The translations under genes were made by a program, and so were the position numbers. 45,517 nt of DNA from Myxococcales bacterium. Lineage in GTDB: Bacteria > Myxococcota_A > Polyangia > Polyangiales > Polyangiaceae. This document shows, one piece after another, positions 1-7,969 of the stretch. Each line of letters starts with the position of its first letter. The stretch's first letter is position 1. The stretch spans positions 1 to 45,517 of the forward strand of contig PLYU01000366.1 in assembly GCA_003153495.1 (NCBI GenBank), in the 5' to 3' direction. A model generated the notes under the pieces. It saw only the letters and a program-made list of their open reading frames with translations. It was not told the DNA's origin and made no database searches.

Positions 1-681
1 CGGGTTGTCGAGCAGCTCGTCGAGCGGCGCGGCCAGCTGCGGCGAGGTTCGCGGCTCGCTGTCCCGGTCGTCGAGGATCGGCTCGGTGGAGCCGTCGTCC
101 GCCTCCCCGGCGACCGCCGCGAGCGCTGCGGCCGACGGAGGCGCCTCCGAGTTCTGCGCGCCGCCTGCGTCTTCGTCCTGCTCTAGCTCCGCGCCGTCGG
201 CGCCTTCGCCGCCGCCTTCGGGGTCCGCGTCGGCGTCGCCAGCCGCGTCGTCAGCGAGGACCGCCACCGAGTCCTGCGCGCCATTGGCGGGCGCGTCCTC
301 CGCGGCCTCCTGGGCGTTGGCGACCTCCTCTTCGGCCGCCTCGGCGGCCATGACCTCGACTGCGTCCGGAGCCTCGGGCCCGCTCTCGACCGCCCCCATG
401 GCGAGCTTCCGCCCACCGGCGAGGTGGGCCTCGAAGTCGTCCGGCCGGATGAGGTCCTCGACGTGCAGGAACGCCGCGCGCTCGAGCCCGACGTCGATGA
501 ACGCCGCCTGCAGGCCCGGCAGGACCCGGGTGACTTTGCCTAGGTAGATGTCACCGACGGCGCCGCCCCTCGGCTGGGCGCCGCGCCGTTCGATGTGAAG
601 CTCCGCGATGATGCCGCTCTCGATGAGGGCCACGCGGGTCTCTGCGATGTCACATGAAATGACGAGAATGTTCTTGGCCAT
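1..681 (-). CDS. rng: Ribonuclease E/G family protein, N-terminal part (runs off left edge)
   Basis: Endoribonuclease that cleaves single-stranded A/U-rich RNA in rRNA maturation and mRNA decay. Translating the minus strand from the ATG at 681 gives an open frame of 227 codons to the window edge, beginning MAKNILVISCDIAETRVALI and followed by the family hallmarks GDIYLGKVTRVLPGLQAAFI and AFLHVEDL (the S1-domain start seen in RNase G and E). From about residue 70 the frame enters a long Ala/Glu/Asp/Gly-rich acidic stretch of roughly 150 residues, which I take to be an insertion inside the S1 domain; the catalytic part would lie beyond the edge. Family membership is clear. Whether it is better called RNase E or G cannot be decided from this part. 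Confidence 0.88.
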   Translation of the reverse strand, partial: MAKNILVISCDIAETRVALIESGIIAELHIERRGAQPRGGAVGDIYLGKVTRVLPGLQAAFIDVGLERAAFLHVEDLIRPDDFEAHLAGGRKLAMGAVESGPEAPDAVEVMAAEAAEEEVANAQEAAEDAPANGAQDSVAVLADDAAGDADADPEGGGEGADGAELEQDEDAGGAQNSEAPPSAAALAAVAGEADDGSTEPILDDRDSEPRTSPQLAAPLDELLDNP

Positions 682-909
682 TGGGGGGAGTGCTTTCCCG
701 CCCGGGCTCGGCAGTCGCTTCCGGTAAACGCACACAGCGCCTCTCCGCCGGGACGACGGTCAAAAGACACGTCGAGAGCACGGCGGTCGACCGATGACGG
801 TGCGCAGGAGTCGGAACGGAGCAACTGATTGCCTCGGACGACGCCGCGGCCTGAGAAACTCGCGCCTTTCTTCGGGCGCGCTGGCCGTGGCGGCTGGGAG
901 TAACTTTCC

Positions 910-937
910 GCGATCGTGGCCCCGAAGGGGCGATCGC
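910..937 (-). promoter_or_regulatory. Stable UUCG-loop hairpin in the leader region upstream of the RNase E/G gene
   Basis: On the minus strand, arms GCGATCG and CGATCGC flank CCCC-TTCG-GGG, i.e. a cUUCGg tetraloop, in the region upstream of the RNase E/G start at 681. The rest of 682-1109 has no convincing gene; it holds a second short GC hairpin near 863-882 and a palindrome GCGCCTCGAGGCGC at 1043-1056. The hairpin could be part of a structured 5' leader or the end of the upstream SRP RNA transcript. Its role is inferred only. Confidence 0.35.
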
Positions 938-1109
938 AAACCTTTTGGGGCGGCGCGTGGCCCGGCCGGAGCCGGAGCGCTTTCCCTTCCAAAGTCGCTT
1001 AGCGGAAACTCGCCCAGCTTGCTAGCTCGTTGACGTGGCGCTGCGCCTCGAGGCGCGAGATTACGGTGCAAATGCGGTCGGTTACGAGATTCGCAGGCCC
1101 GAAATAGAT

Positions 1110-1192
<83 letters not shown>

Positions 1193-1318
1193 ACGGGCGC
1201 CGCTCTACGGGGCGCCACACGGGACTCTCTAGCCTCGGGCCCGGACGCCGTCGAGGGGATTGTCGGCCAGCTCGAGCTTGCCTGCGCCGGAGGCAGGCGT
1301 TTACCGTGCGGCCCGCCC

Positions 1319-2203
1319 GTGAGCCCCCTCGCCGAAATCCAGCTCGTCGCGGGGCGCGAGCTTCGCCGGAGCGTCCGGAGCGCGAAGGGCATCGTGCTGG
1401 GCGTCCTGACGTTGCTCGGCGCCACCGTATCCGCGCTCGTGTGCGTCCGGATCGAGGCCTCCGAGCGCGCAGCTGCCAAGGCCCTCTCCAACGAGGGGTT
1501 CGTCGAGGCGAAGCGCCAGCTGTTCGAGCGGGTCACCGGCGACGACGCGCTCGCCGCCTACATGGCGCGCGTGCCCACTTCGCTCATCGTCTTCCTCAAG
1601 ATCACCGTCTGGTTTCTGCCGCTGCTCGTCGCCCTGCTCGGGTTCGACACCGTGTCGGCGGACCTGCAGCACAGGAGCGTTCGCTTCTGGGCGGTCCGTG
1701 TTCGCCGCGGCTCGTACTTCACCGGCAAGCTCCTGGGCCTCTGGGCGACCGTCGCCCTCATCGCCCTCGCGCTCAACGTCCTCGCCGACGCCGTGGCCGT
1801 CGCGCGCGGCTATGTCACGATCGGACAGGCCGCCGGCTGGGGGTTGAAGTTCTGGCTCGTCGCGGTCGTCATCGCCGGCGCCTGGGCCGGCGTCGCGACG
1901 CTGATCAGCTCTTGCTTCCGCGCGCCGATCCTCGCGCTCCTGACGACGTTCGCCGCGTTCTTCGTCCTGTGGCTGTTCGGCATCGGGGGCTTCTTCGCCA
2001 GGGTCGGCGAGAGCGTCGACCATGGCATGGCAGCCGCCGCCAAGGAGATGAGCTGGTACGAGTATCTCTATCCGAACGCCTACGACACGATGCTCGTCGG
2101 GCCCGACCCGGCGCGCGTGCTCACCGCGGTCGCCATCCTCGCGGGCTTCACCGTGGCGGTGGGGGCCCTCGGCTCGCTCCTCTTCGCGCGGAGGGACGTC
2201 TGA
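1319..2203 (+). CDS. ABC-2 type transporter, membrane permease subunit
   Basis: A 294-aa integral membrane protein: an N-terminal helix (about residues 22-45, GIVLGVLTLLGATVSALVC), a soluble loop to about residue 90, then five or so further hydrophobic segments ending at LGSLLFARRDV. This is the usual plan of ABC-2 permeases with a large extracytoplasmic loop after the first helix. Start is GTG at 1319. It overlaps the next gene by one base (TGATG), which encodes an ABC ATPase, so the two form an export or membrane-remodelling transporter. The substrate cannot be inferred. Confidence 0.85.
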   Translation: MSPLAEIQLVAGRELRRSVRSAKGIVLGVLTLLGATVSALVCVRIEASERAAAKALSNEGFVEAKRQLFERVTGDDALAAYMARVPTSLIVFLKITVWFLPLLVALLGFDTVSADLQHRSVRFWAVRVRRGSYFTGKLLGLWATVALIALALNVLADAVAVARGYVTIGQAAGWGLKFWLVAVVIAGAWAGVATLISSCFRAPILALLTTFAAFFVLWLFGIGGFFARVGESVDHGMAAAAKEMSWYEYLYPNAYDTMLVGPDPARVLTAVAILAGFTVAVGALGSLLFARRDV

Positions 2204-3171
2204 TGGCGGCGGAGCCCGCGGCGCGGCTGCAGCGCGTGACGAAGCGCTTCGGCGCGAAGACGGCGGTCGACGACGTCACCCTGGCGATCGACGAGGGCGT
2301 CACCTTCGGTCTCATCGGTCCGAACGGCGCCGGCAAGACGACGACCTTCTCGATGCTCGCGGGGTATCTGTCGCCCACCGAGGGCCGCGTGGAGGTGCTC
2401 GGCCTCCTGCCGTCCGCGGTCGACCGGCTGCGCGCGCGCCTGTCCGTCTTGCCCCAGGACGCGCTCCTGCCCGCGACCGATACCGTGGGTGAGTTCTTAC
2501 TGCACATGGCCCGCCTGCAGGACATCCCCGCGAAGAAGGCGCTCGACGCAGCGCGCACGGTGCTCGACGAGGTGGCCGGCCGAGACTGGTGGGGTCAGCG
2601 CTGCGGCAGTCTCTCGCACGGCATGGCCAAGCGCGTCGCGCTCGCGCAGGCGTTTCTCGGCGAGCCCGAGCTCGTGCTCCTCGACGAGCCGACCGCTGGC
2701 CTCGACCCGCGCGTCGCCCGCGAGATGCGCGAGCTCATCGCGGCCAGGAAGGGCCGCGCGACCATCGTCGTCTCGAGCCACAACCTGCAGGAGCTCGAGG
2801 AGCTCTGCGACGCCGCGGCGGTGCTCGATCGCGGGCGCGTCGTGGCGAGCGGGTCGATCGCCGAGCTGACGGCCGCCAACGAGGAGATCCGCGTCCAGGT
2901 CGCCCCCGGCACGACGCGCGGCACGCAGCCCGGTCAGGTGCCCGTCGAGAAGCTCCGCGAGCTACCCGTGGTCAAGAGCGCGAGCCTGGACGAGGAGCGG
3001 CTCGAGATCACCGTCTACTTCGAGCGCAGGCAGGCGGACGCCGAGAGCGTCATCGGGCAGGTGCTCTCGCTGCTGCTCGCCCATCAGGTGCGCATCAGCG
3101 GCGTGGCCAAGGGGCGCGGCCTCGAGCAGCGCGTCATGGACCTGACCGCGGGTCAGGGCTTGAACAGGTAG
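2203..3171 (+). CDS. ABC transporter ATP-binding subunit (ABC-2 / drug-export type)
   Basis: A 322-aa cytoplasmic ATPase that powers the preceding permease. Walker A is GPNGAGKT at residues 39-46; the signature is the variant LSHGMAKR rather than LSGGQ, a form common in ABC-2 ATPases; Walker B/D-loop is LVLLDEPTAGLD; the switch histidine is in VVSSHNLQE. A roughly 90-residue C-terminal extension after the nucleotide-binding domain is typical of CcmA/GldA-like ATPases. The ATG at 2203 overlaps the stop of the permease, implying coupled translation. Upstream in-frame codons to 1108 overlap the permease and SRP RNA and are not coding. Confidence 0.93.
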   Translation: MAAEPAARLQRVTKRFGAKTAVDDVTLAIDEGVTFGLIGPNGAGKTTTFSMLAGYLSPTEGRVEVLGLLPSAVDRLRARLSVLPQDALLPATDTVGEFLLHMARLQDIPAKKALDAARTVLDEVAGRDWWGQRCGSLSHGMAKRVALAQAFLGEPELVLLDEPTAGLDPRVAREMRELIAARKGRATIVVSSHNLQELEELCDAAAVLDRGRVVASGSIAELTAANEEIRVQVAPGTTRGTQPGQVPVEKLRELPVVKSASLDEERLEITVYFERRQADAESVIGQVLSLLLAHQVRISGVAKGRGLEQRVMDLTAGQGLNR

Positions 3172-3228
3172 AGGTCCCACAGGAAACGTGAAGAGCGGAC
3201 ATGACGACCTCCGTAGACAGGAGAGCCT

Positions 3229-3250
3229 ACCCCCCGCCCGGCCCGGGGGT
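3229..3250. terminator. GC-rich hairpin between convergent genes
   Basis: ACCCCC (3229-3234) and GGGGGT (3245-3250) form a stem between the end of the ABC operon (3171, plus) and the end of the repeat-protein gene (3295, minus). There is no T-run, so it is at best a structure-only or bidirectional terminator. Confidence 0.35.
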
Positions 3251-3294
3251 GCCGCGTTCCGTCCGGAAGCGATCTTTCGGGGCCGCCTCGCCCC

Positions 3295-4011
3295 CTACTC
3301 GGTCGCGGCGTCCGCGGCCTGCGCCGCATCGGCGCCCGCGTCGAACGTGAACCCGATCTCCTCGGCCTGCGCCGGGTCGAGAATGGTCTGACCCTTGTTC
3401 GCGGCGGGCGCGTGCCCCCAGCGAGGCATCACGCAGAGGTGCTCACCGTCGGGCGTCGTGCCCTCGAGCGCTGCACCGATGTTGCCCCTGCCCGCGCTCG
3501 CGCGGTCGATCGGCGCGCGCATGCGGGACATACCCGCGGGTACGCGTTCGATGGGGGCGCGCAAGCGAGACATGGCCGTGGGTATGCGTTCGATGGGCGC
3601 GCGCATGCGGGACATACCCGCGGGTATGCGTTCGATGGGGGCGCGCAAGCGAGACATGGCCGTGGGTATGCGTTCGATGGGGGCACGCAAGCGAGACATG
3701 GCCGTGGGTATGCGTTCGATGGGGGCGCGCAAGCGAGACATGCCCGTGGGTATGGGGTCGATGGCCTCGCTCCCGAGGCTCATGGGCGCGCCCATGGGCC
3801 CGAGGCCGGCAGGCACGAGGTTCAACCTCCCGTCCCTCGGCGAGAGGGGGGCGGGCGTGAATCTCGAGGGCGTGTCCCCCGGCAAGAGGGGTGCAGGCAT
3901 GCGTCTCCAGGTCGCCTCCTCGGCGAGGGGACGCGCGCCGTCCGCGGGGAAATCACACCCGGTGAAGAACGAGCCGCTTGCCGAGGGCTCCGACCACCAC
4001 CGAGGCGTCAA
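3295..4011 (-). CDS. Hypothetical protein with tandem 14-residue repeats
   Basis: I do not recognise this protein. The frame contains six tandem 14-aa units of the type PIERIPTAMSRLRA, produced by the 42-bp DNA repeat at 3515-3766, between a Pro-rich N-terminal part and a tail ending DAGADAAQAADAATE. Third positions in the non-repeat tail and head are almost all G or C, which supports this strand over the plus-strand frame (repeat unit RSMGARKRDMAVGM). The start is uncertain: a TTG at 4011 overlaps the stop of the upstream Cys-rich gene (TTGA), and an ATG at 3900 is an alternative. No signal peptide or membrane segment is seen. It could instead be a decayed gene carrying a minisatellite. Confidence 0.45.
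   Translation of the reverse strand: MTPRWWSEPSASGSFFTGCDFPADGARPLAEEATWRRMPAPLLPGDTPSRFTPAPLSPRDGRLNLVPAGLGPMGAPMSLGSEAIDPIPTGMSRLRAPIERIPTAMSRLRAPIERIPTAMSRLRAPIERIPAGMSRMRAPIERIPTAMSRLRAPIERVPAGMSRMRAPIDRASAGRGNIGAALEGTTPDGEHLCVMPRWGHAPAANKGQTILDPAQAEEIGFTFDAGADAAQAADAATE
3515..3766. repeat. Tandem repeat, six 42-bp units
   Basis: Six contiguous 42-bp units begin GCGCGCATGCGGGACATA or GCGCGCAAGCGAGACATG and end TTCGATGGG. Units 1 and 3 share one variant, units 2, 4 and 5 another, and unit 6 is the most diverged, so the array grew partly by duplicating a two-unit block. The length is a multiple of three, so it stays in frame in the minus-strand ORF. Confidence 0.95.
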
Positions 4012-4745
4012 TTCGACCCCGCGTCGCTCTCGCAGCAGTAGGTGCCCCTCGCACCGGCGTCGTCGTACGCGCCGGACGTGCACGCGAGCTGGTACCGGCT
4101 CGGGGTCGCGTCGCCCACGCAAGCGTACGACTGTCCCGCGTCACCGCAGCCAAATAGGATCGCCGAGAAGCACGCAGTGTGCTGCGCGCAGCAGTACGAG
4201 GACCAGCCGTCACCGCGTGAGAAGATGGTCGCGCATTCGAGCGACGGATCGGACGCCTGCGGGATGACGGGATCGTCGCACTGGAGGTTCCTTCCGGCGT
4301 CGCCGCACGGGCCGTAATCTCCGCAATGCGGGACGTATGTGCAACAATAGAGGGTAACGCCCGGCGCCGCGTCATCGGGGCTGGGAGCTGCGGTGCACCC
4401 GGTCTCGTAGGGATCGTTCGGCGTCCCGCCGCCGTGGCAGAGGTACCCGTCGCGGCTTCCGCACCCGGTGCCCCGCAACTCGCAGTAGCTGGACGACGCG
4501 ATCGCCGGCTCGCAGGTCCCGCGCGAGTCCATGCAGACCAGGCCGTTGGCGCAGCCCAACCCCCACCCGCACGCCTCCCCCTGACCCGCGCCGTTGCTGC
4601 ATCCCGACGTGGCGGCGGCCGCGCCAGGGAGGGCCGCGAGCAGGAGCGCCGAAAGGGCCCACCTGGTCCGGCGTTGCCACGTTCTGTGAACGGGGCGCAC
4701 GTCTGCGACGCGTGGATCGGGCCTGCGGCCCCTGACAGGCGACAT
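4008..4745 (-). CDS. Cys-rich secreted protein with YCC repeats
   Basis: A 245-aa exported protein of unknown function. The N-terminus has a basic stretch (RTWQRRTRW) and a hydrophobic segment ALSALLLAALPG followed by AAA, a Sec signal peptide. The mature part has about 23 cysteines, mostly within CxxG- and CGD/CGS-type turns, and a loosely repeated segment marked by LYCC, SYCC and TYCC, each preceded by a Cys-containing loop. Such disulfide-rich proteins are frequent in myxobacterial secretomes and give little hint of activity. The ATG at 4745 is chosen; a GTG a few codons downstream would give a shorter n-region. The stop overlaps the TTG proposed for the next gene. Confidence 0.7.
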   Translation of the reverse strand: MSPVRGRRPDPRVADVRPVHRTWQRRTRWALSALLLAALPGAAAATSGCSNGAGQGEACGWGLGCANGLVCMDSRGTCEPAIASSSYCELRGTGCGSRDGYLCHGGGTPNDPYETGCTAAPSPDDAAPGVTLYCCTYVPHCGDYGPCGDAGRNLQCDDPVIPQASDPSLECATIFSRGDGWSSYCCAQHTACFSAILFGCGDAGQSYACVGDATPSRYQLACTSGAYDDAGARGTYCCESDAGSN

Positions 4746-4891
4746 GAGGGGCCTGTACGCAAGGGGCGGGCCGACGGCGCACCTTCGGTGATTCCGACAC
4801 GCACCGCGATCAATCGACCCCGCGTCGCTCCCGTCCGCTGCAAGGCCCAGTATCCGGGGGACGGGCGCGGGCCCGAGAAGCACCCCGATGC

Positions 4892-4897
4892 TATCCT
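4892..4897 (+). promoter_or_regulatory. Extended -10-like TATCCT, possible leaderless start
   Basis: TATCCT is followed by exactly six bases and then the ATG at 4904, the spacing expected if transcription begins at the start codon. No Shine-Dalgarno is present. This is inferred from pattern only. Confidence 0.35.
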
Positions 4898-4903
4898 TTG
4901 GCC

Positions 4904-5035
4904 ATGTTGACGGTGCGCGCACGGGTGAAGAACGGAAGGCTCGTCCTGGACGAGCCGACGGACCTTCCCGAGGGCGCCGACGTCGAGCTGCGGGCTGGCA
5001 AGGGCATTGTTCGTTTCGCCGCCGCTCGGTGCTAG
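4904..5035 (+). CDS. Small protein (43 aa), N-terminal half of a VxARVxNGRLVLDEPTDLPEG family
   Basis: The ORF reads MLTVRARVKNGRLVLDEPTD, then LPEGADVELR, and stops after a short unrelated-looking tail ending AARC. The first 30 residues match a small beta-rich protein type that I recognise from many bacterial genomes (about 65-75 aa, often annotated DUF104-like or antitoxin-like). The usual acidic C-terminal helix is missing here, so the gene is either a short variant or truncated by a frameshift. It ends 10 bp before the next gene and is probably co-transcribed with it. Function is not established. Confidence 0.6.
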   Translation: MLTVRARVKNGRLVLDEPTDLPEGADVELRAGKGIVRFAAARC

Positions 5036-5045
5036 AGGATGCGCC

Positions 5046-5879
5046 ATGGCTCGGACGTCGATCGACCTCGACGCGCTGCTCAGCCGCGTCGAGGATCTGG
5101 TGCGCACGCACGGGGCCGTCCCGCGCGGTGAGCTCCGAGCGATCAAGCGCCACCTGCCCGCGATCGCTCCGCGGCTCGTCGCCAGCGGGCTCGAGGTGGG
5201 ATCGACCGTTCGTCGGCCCCTGGAGGCGCAGCTGCTCGACCTGGCGAAGGGCGGGTTTCTGCCGAGCAAGGGGCTCGAGCGGCGTGTCGCCGGAGCTTCG
5301 GCGCGCGAGGTCAAGGAGGCCGCCGAGCGTCTCGTCCGACGAGGGGCCCTGGTCGACGTGGTGCGCGAGTCCGGGCCGGGCCTGGTGGCTCCGAACGGGG
5401 ACGTGCTGGACGCGCTGGATCTGGCCGAGCTCCTCCGCTGCCTGTCGAAGGTCCAGAAGCTCGTGCGCCGGGCGCGACCTGCGCGCGGCATGCGTCCGAC
5501 CGTTCTGCGCAGCGACGTGAGCGCGCCGCTGGTGCGCTGGATCGTGCCGGCGATCGAATCGGCGCCAGCGTCGGCGGGCGAGTCGCCACGCCTTGCACTC
5601 TCGCCGCTCGTCGCGGCGCTGGCGCGGGAGATTCGAAATCGGTCTCGCGAGACCTCCCTTCCGATCAGGATCCCCGAGCTTCTGCGCTCTACGGGAACAC
5701 CGGTGGAAGAGGGCAAACGAGCGCTCATCGACGGCGCGGCGCGAGGTTTGTTCGAGCTCGAGCCGGAGAGCGGAATGGGCCGCCTGTCGGGCGAGGACGC
5801 CGAGCTTTGTCCCCCGGGGCCCATGGGCACGCGCCTGTCCTGGGTCGTCGCACGCGAACCGAAAGGGAACGACGTATGA
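5046..5879 (+). CDS. Hypothetical protein with two winged-helix-like segments, partner of an AAA ATPase
   Basis: A 277-aa soluble protein that I cannot place in a named family. The region around residues 58-115 (EAQLLDLAKGGFLPSKGLER, then a recognition-helix-like EVKEAAERLVRRGALV, then a beta-wing) and the region around residues 196-260 (IPELLRSTGTPVEEGKRALI, then GLFELEPES) both have helix-turn-helix plus wing character. It overlaps the following ATPase gene by ATGA, so the two are translationally coupled and probably act together. The ATG at 5046 is used; the 13 extra upstream codons overlap the small ORF. A DNA-binding adaptor for the ATPase is the likeliest role, by inference. Confidence 0.72.
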   Translation: MARTSIDLDALLSRVEDLVRTHGAVPRGELRAIKRHLPAIAPRLVASGLEVGSTVRRPLEAQLLDLAKGGFLPSKGLERRVAGASAREVKEAAERLVRRGALVDVVRESGPGLVAPNGDVLDALDLAELLRCLSKVQKLVRRARPARGMRPTVLRSDVSAPLVRWIVPAIESAPASAGESPRLALSPLVAALAREIRNRSRETSLPIRIPELLRSTGTPVEEGKRALIDGAARGLFELEPESGMGRLSGEDAELCPPGPMGTRLSWVVAREPKGNDV

Positions 5880-7753
5880 CCATGGCGGAGGAGCTCTCAC
5901 TGCAGGCGACGCCGTTCGCAGACGATTTCGTCGACGTGACCGCGCTCAACGCGCGCGTCTCGACGTACCTCCTCGAGCGAATCGAGCGCGTGCGGCTCGC
6001 CGCGCAGTCCGGCGAGAACGTCGCGTCGAAGGCCGTAGCCATCCTCGGACCGGCCGGCGGCGGCAAGACCCATCTGTTCTCGCGCCTCTCGCACCGGGCC
6101 GGCCCTCGGCCAACGCTCGTCCTCATGCGCCCCTTCTTCGGCCTGTCCATCGGGCTTCGCGATGTCCTTGCGGCGGTCGTCGATCAGCTTTGCCTCCCCG
6201 TGCGCGGCGAGGACCGGACGCAGCTCGACGTCATCGCGTCGCACTGGGCGACGGGGGGAGGCATCGAGGCCGCGGTCGGCGCCGTCGTGTCGCGGCTACC
6301 CGGGGTCGCCCCGGCTGCCCATCTCGTGCGCGCCCTCCTCGAACTGGGAGCGCGTGAGCCCTCGGCGATGTGGAGCGACCTCGCATGGCTCTCCGGCCGC
6401 GAGCCGCGCGCCGGTGCGGATGGCGCAGCGTCGGCCCTCAGCGAGGGAGACGTCCTCCACGTGCTGCGGATCGTCGGCGTGCTCGCGGCGCCGGTGGCGC
6501 CGGTCGTACTGACGTTCGACCAGCTCGAGAACCTGGCGGGCGACGACGATGCGCGCGTCCTGGGCTACGGCAACCTGGTGAGCGAGATCGTCGACTCGCT
6601 GCCCGCCTACACGATCGTGCAGCTCGCGCTCACGAGCGAGTGGATGCAGTACATCGAGCCGAGGCTGAGCCTCCCGCAGAAGACGCGCCTCGCGCACGAG
6701 GCGTTCGTGCTCGAAGCGCCGGATCGGAAGGAGCGAGAGCTCCTGCTCCGGGCGTGGCACCAGCGGCTCGCGCCGAAGGCGGGACCGCGGCGCCAGGCGC
6801 GTTTCCCGAGCCCGCTGTCCGAGAGCGAGCTGGACCAGCTCCTCGGCGCGCCCGGGATGACTCCGCGCATCCTCCTCTCGGCGCTCGCCCGCGCGATCTC
6901 CGGACAGCCTGTGCGGCTCGAAGCCCTCGACTCGCCGCCCTCCGGCGCTGGCCTGGCGATGGACTCGCTGTGGAACGACGAATACGAGCGTGTTCGCGCC
7001 GAGCAACAGGACAAGGACCGATCGAATCTCACCTTCGACGCCGCGGAGCTCGCGGAGGCGCTGACGAGCGCGCTCGGATTCGCATCGAACCTAGCGATCA
7101 GCCACCGGACCGAGCGCGATCGCGTCATGACCTGGGTCAAGGCGCCGGGGCACGAGCTGGCCATCGTGTACCTGACGTCGACTCACCACGCTTCGGTGGC
7201 CGCTACGCTGGCGAAAGCCGCCGAGCTCGCGCGGACCACCAAGGTCGCCGTCGTGCGCGAGAAGCGCCTCGAGTTCCCGAGCACCTGGGAGACGGTGCAG
7301 GAGCGCAGGTCCGCCTTCGAGCGACTGCCGAACGCGCGCTGGCTATGGATCGAGGGCGAGGACCTCGCGCGGTGCCTCACGCTGGCCCGGCTCCTCAGCA
7401 AGTCCCGCGCGAAGAAGCTGCTCGCCGCCGGCTCTGGCGACCCGGTCGCGCCGGACCTGGTTCGCGAGGCGGTGCTCCGTACGCAGTCGCCGGGGGAGTG
7501 GCCTAGCGTCTCCTCGATCACGCGATGGCTATCGGACATTCCGAGGGACAGTCCGTCGACCGTCCGCGAGACGCCCGTGCCTTCCGCCGCTCCAGTGCCG
7601 CCTGCATCGGTGCCCGCTCCCGCGGCGTCCGCGTCGCCGCCGACGCTGCGACAGTGGCTTGCGCAGGGCCGGGCTCTCGGACGCCTGGCCGCGAGTCGGT
7701 GGGTAGAGAAGGTGCGAGCTCTCGTCGGCCGGGACGAAGACTCGGTCGAATAG
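5876..7753 (+). CDS. AAA/Orc1-Cdc6-like P-loop ATPase
   Basis: A 625-aa cytoplasmic ATPase. Walker A is GPAGGGKT (about residues 58-65) after a helical N-terminus; Walker B-like VVLTFDQLEN lies near residue 210; LALTSEWMQY follows as a sensor-1 region and LGAPGMTPRILLSALARA looks like a helical lid, a layout seen in AAA_16/Orc1-Cdc6/TnsC-like proteins. Residues about 385-560 form a separate alpha/beta domain (AIVYLTSTHHASVAATLAKA, then KVAVVREKRLEFPSTWE) that resembles a degenerate nuclease or sensor fold without an obvious catalytic set. The last 65 residues are Pro/Ala/Ser-rich. Start codon ATG lies inside the previous stop. No family name can be assigned with confidence. Confidence 0.78.
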   Translation: MTMAEELSLQATPFADDFVDVTALNARVSTYLLERIERVRLAAQSGENVASKAVAILGPAGGGKTHLFSRLSHRAGPRPTLVLMRPFFGLSIGLRDVLAAVVDQLCLPVRGEDRTQLDVIASHWATGGGIEAAVGAVVSRLPGVAPAAHLVRALLELGAREPSAMWSDLAWLSGREPRAGADGAASALSEGDVLHVLRIVGVLAAPVAPVVLTFDQLENLAGDDDARVLGYGNLVSEIVDSLPAYTIVQLALTSEWMQYIEPRLSLPQKTRLAHEAFVLEAPDRKERELLLRAWHQRLAPKAGPRRQARFPSPLSESELDQLLGAPGMTPRILLSALARAISGQPVRLEALDSPPSGAGLAMDSLWNDEYERVRAEQQDKDRSNLTFDAAELAEALTSALGFASNLAISHRTERDRVMTWVKAPGHELAIVYLTSTHHASVAATLAKAAELARTTKVAVVREKRLEFPSTWETVQERRSAFERLPNARWLWIEGEDLARCLTLARLLSKSRAKKLLAAGSGDPVAPDLVREAVLRTQSPGEWPSVSSITRWLSDIPRDSPSTVRETPVPSAAPVPPASVPAPAASASPPTLRQWLAQGRALGRLAASRWVEKVRALVGRDEDSVE

Positions 7754-7821
7754 CCTTCGTCGCTCGCGTGCCGCAACGCAAGGCAACGATCAGCCAAGCG
7801 ATCTGACTTGCTGGGTATTTG

Positions 7822-7909
7822 CGGAGAGGGCGGGATTCGAACCCGCGGCAGGCTTTTGACCTGCGCCCGCTTAGCAAGCGGGTACCTTCGGCCACTCGGT
7901 CACCTCTCC
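7822..7909 (-). tRNA. tRNA-Ser (anticodon GCU)
   Basis: On the minus strand GGAGAGG (7909-7903) pairs with CCTCTCC (7829-7823) as the acceptor stem. The anticodon stem-loop is CCCGC-TTGCTAA-GCGGG with anticodon GCT, and the T-arm is GCGGG-TTCGAAT-CCCGC. The long variable arm of a class II tRNA is present. The CCA end is not encoded. It reads AGC/AGU codons. Confidence 0.96.
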
Positions 7910-7969
7910 CAACGGCGGGAAACGGCCGGCACCCTACACCAAGCACGCGCCGGGACAAGCCCAGCCGCT

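Noticed and set aside
3515-3766. CRISPR-like repeat array
   Set aside because: The units are contiguous with no spacers and stay in frame; it is a coding-type minisatellite.
3395-4267. Plus-strand reading of the 14-residue repeat
   Set aside because: Third-position GC in the non-repeat flanks favours the minus strand, and the plus frame has no plausible context; kept only as a doubt in the minus-strand entry.
7822-7909. tRNA-Ser as an integration site for a genomic island
   Set aside because: No integrase and no direct repeat of the tRNA 3' end were seen in the window.
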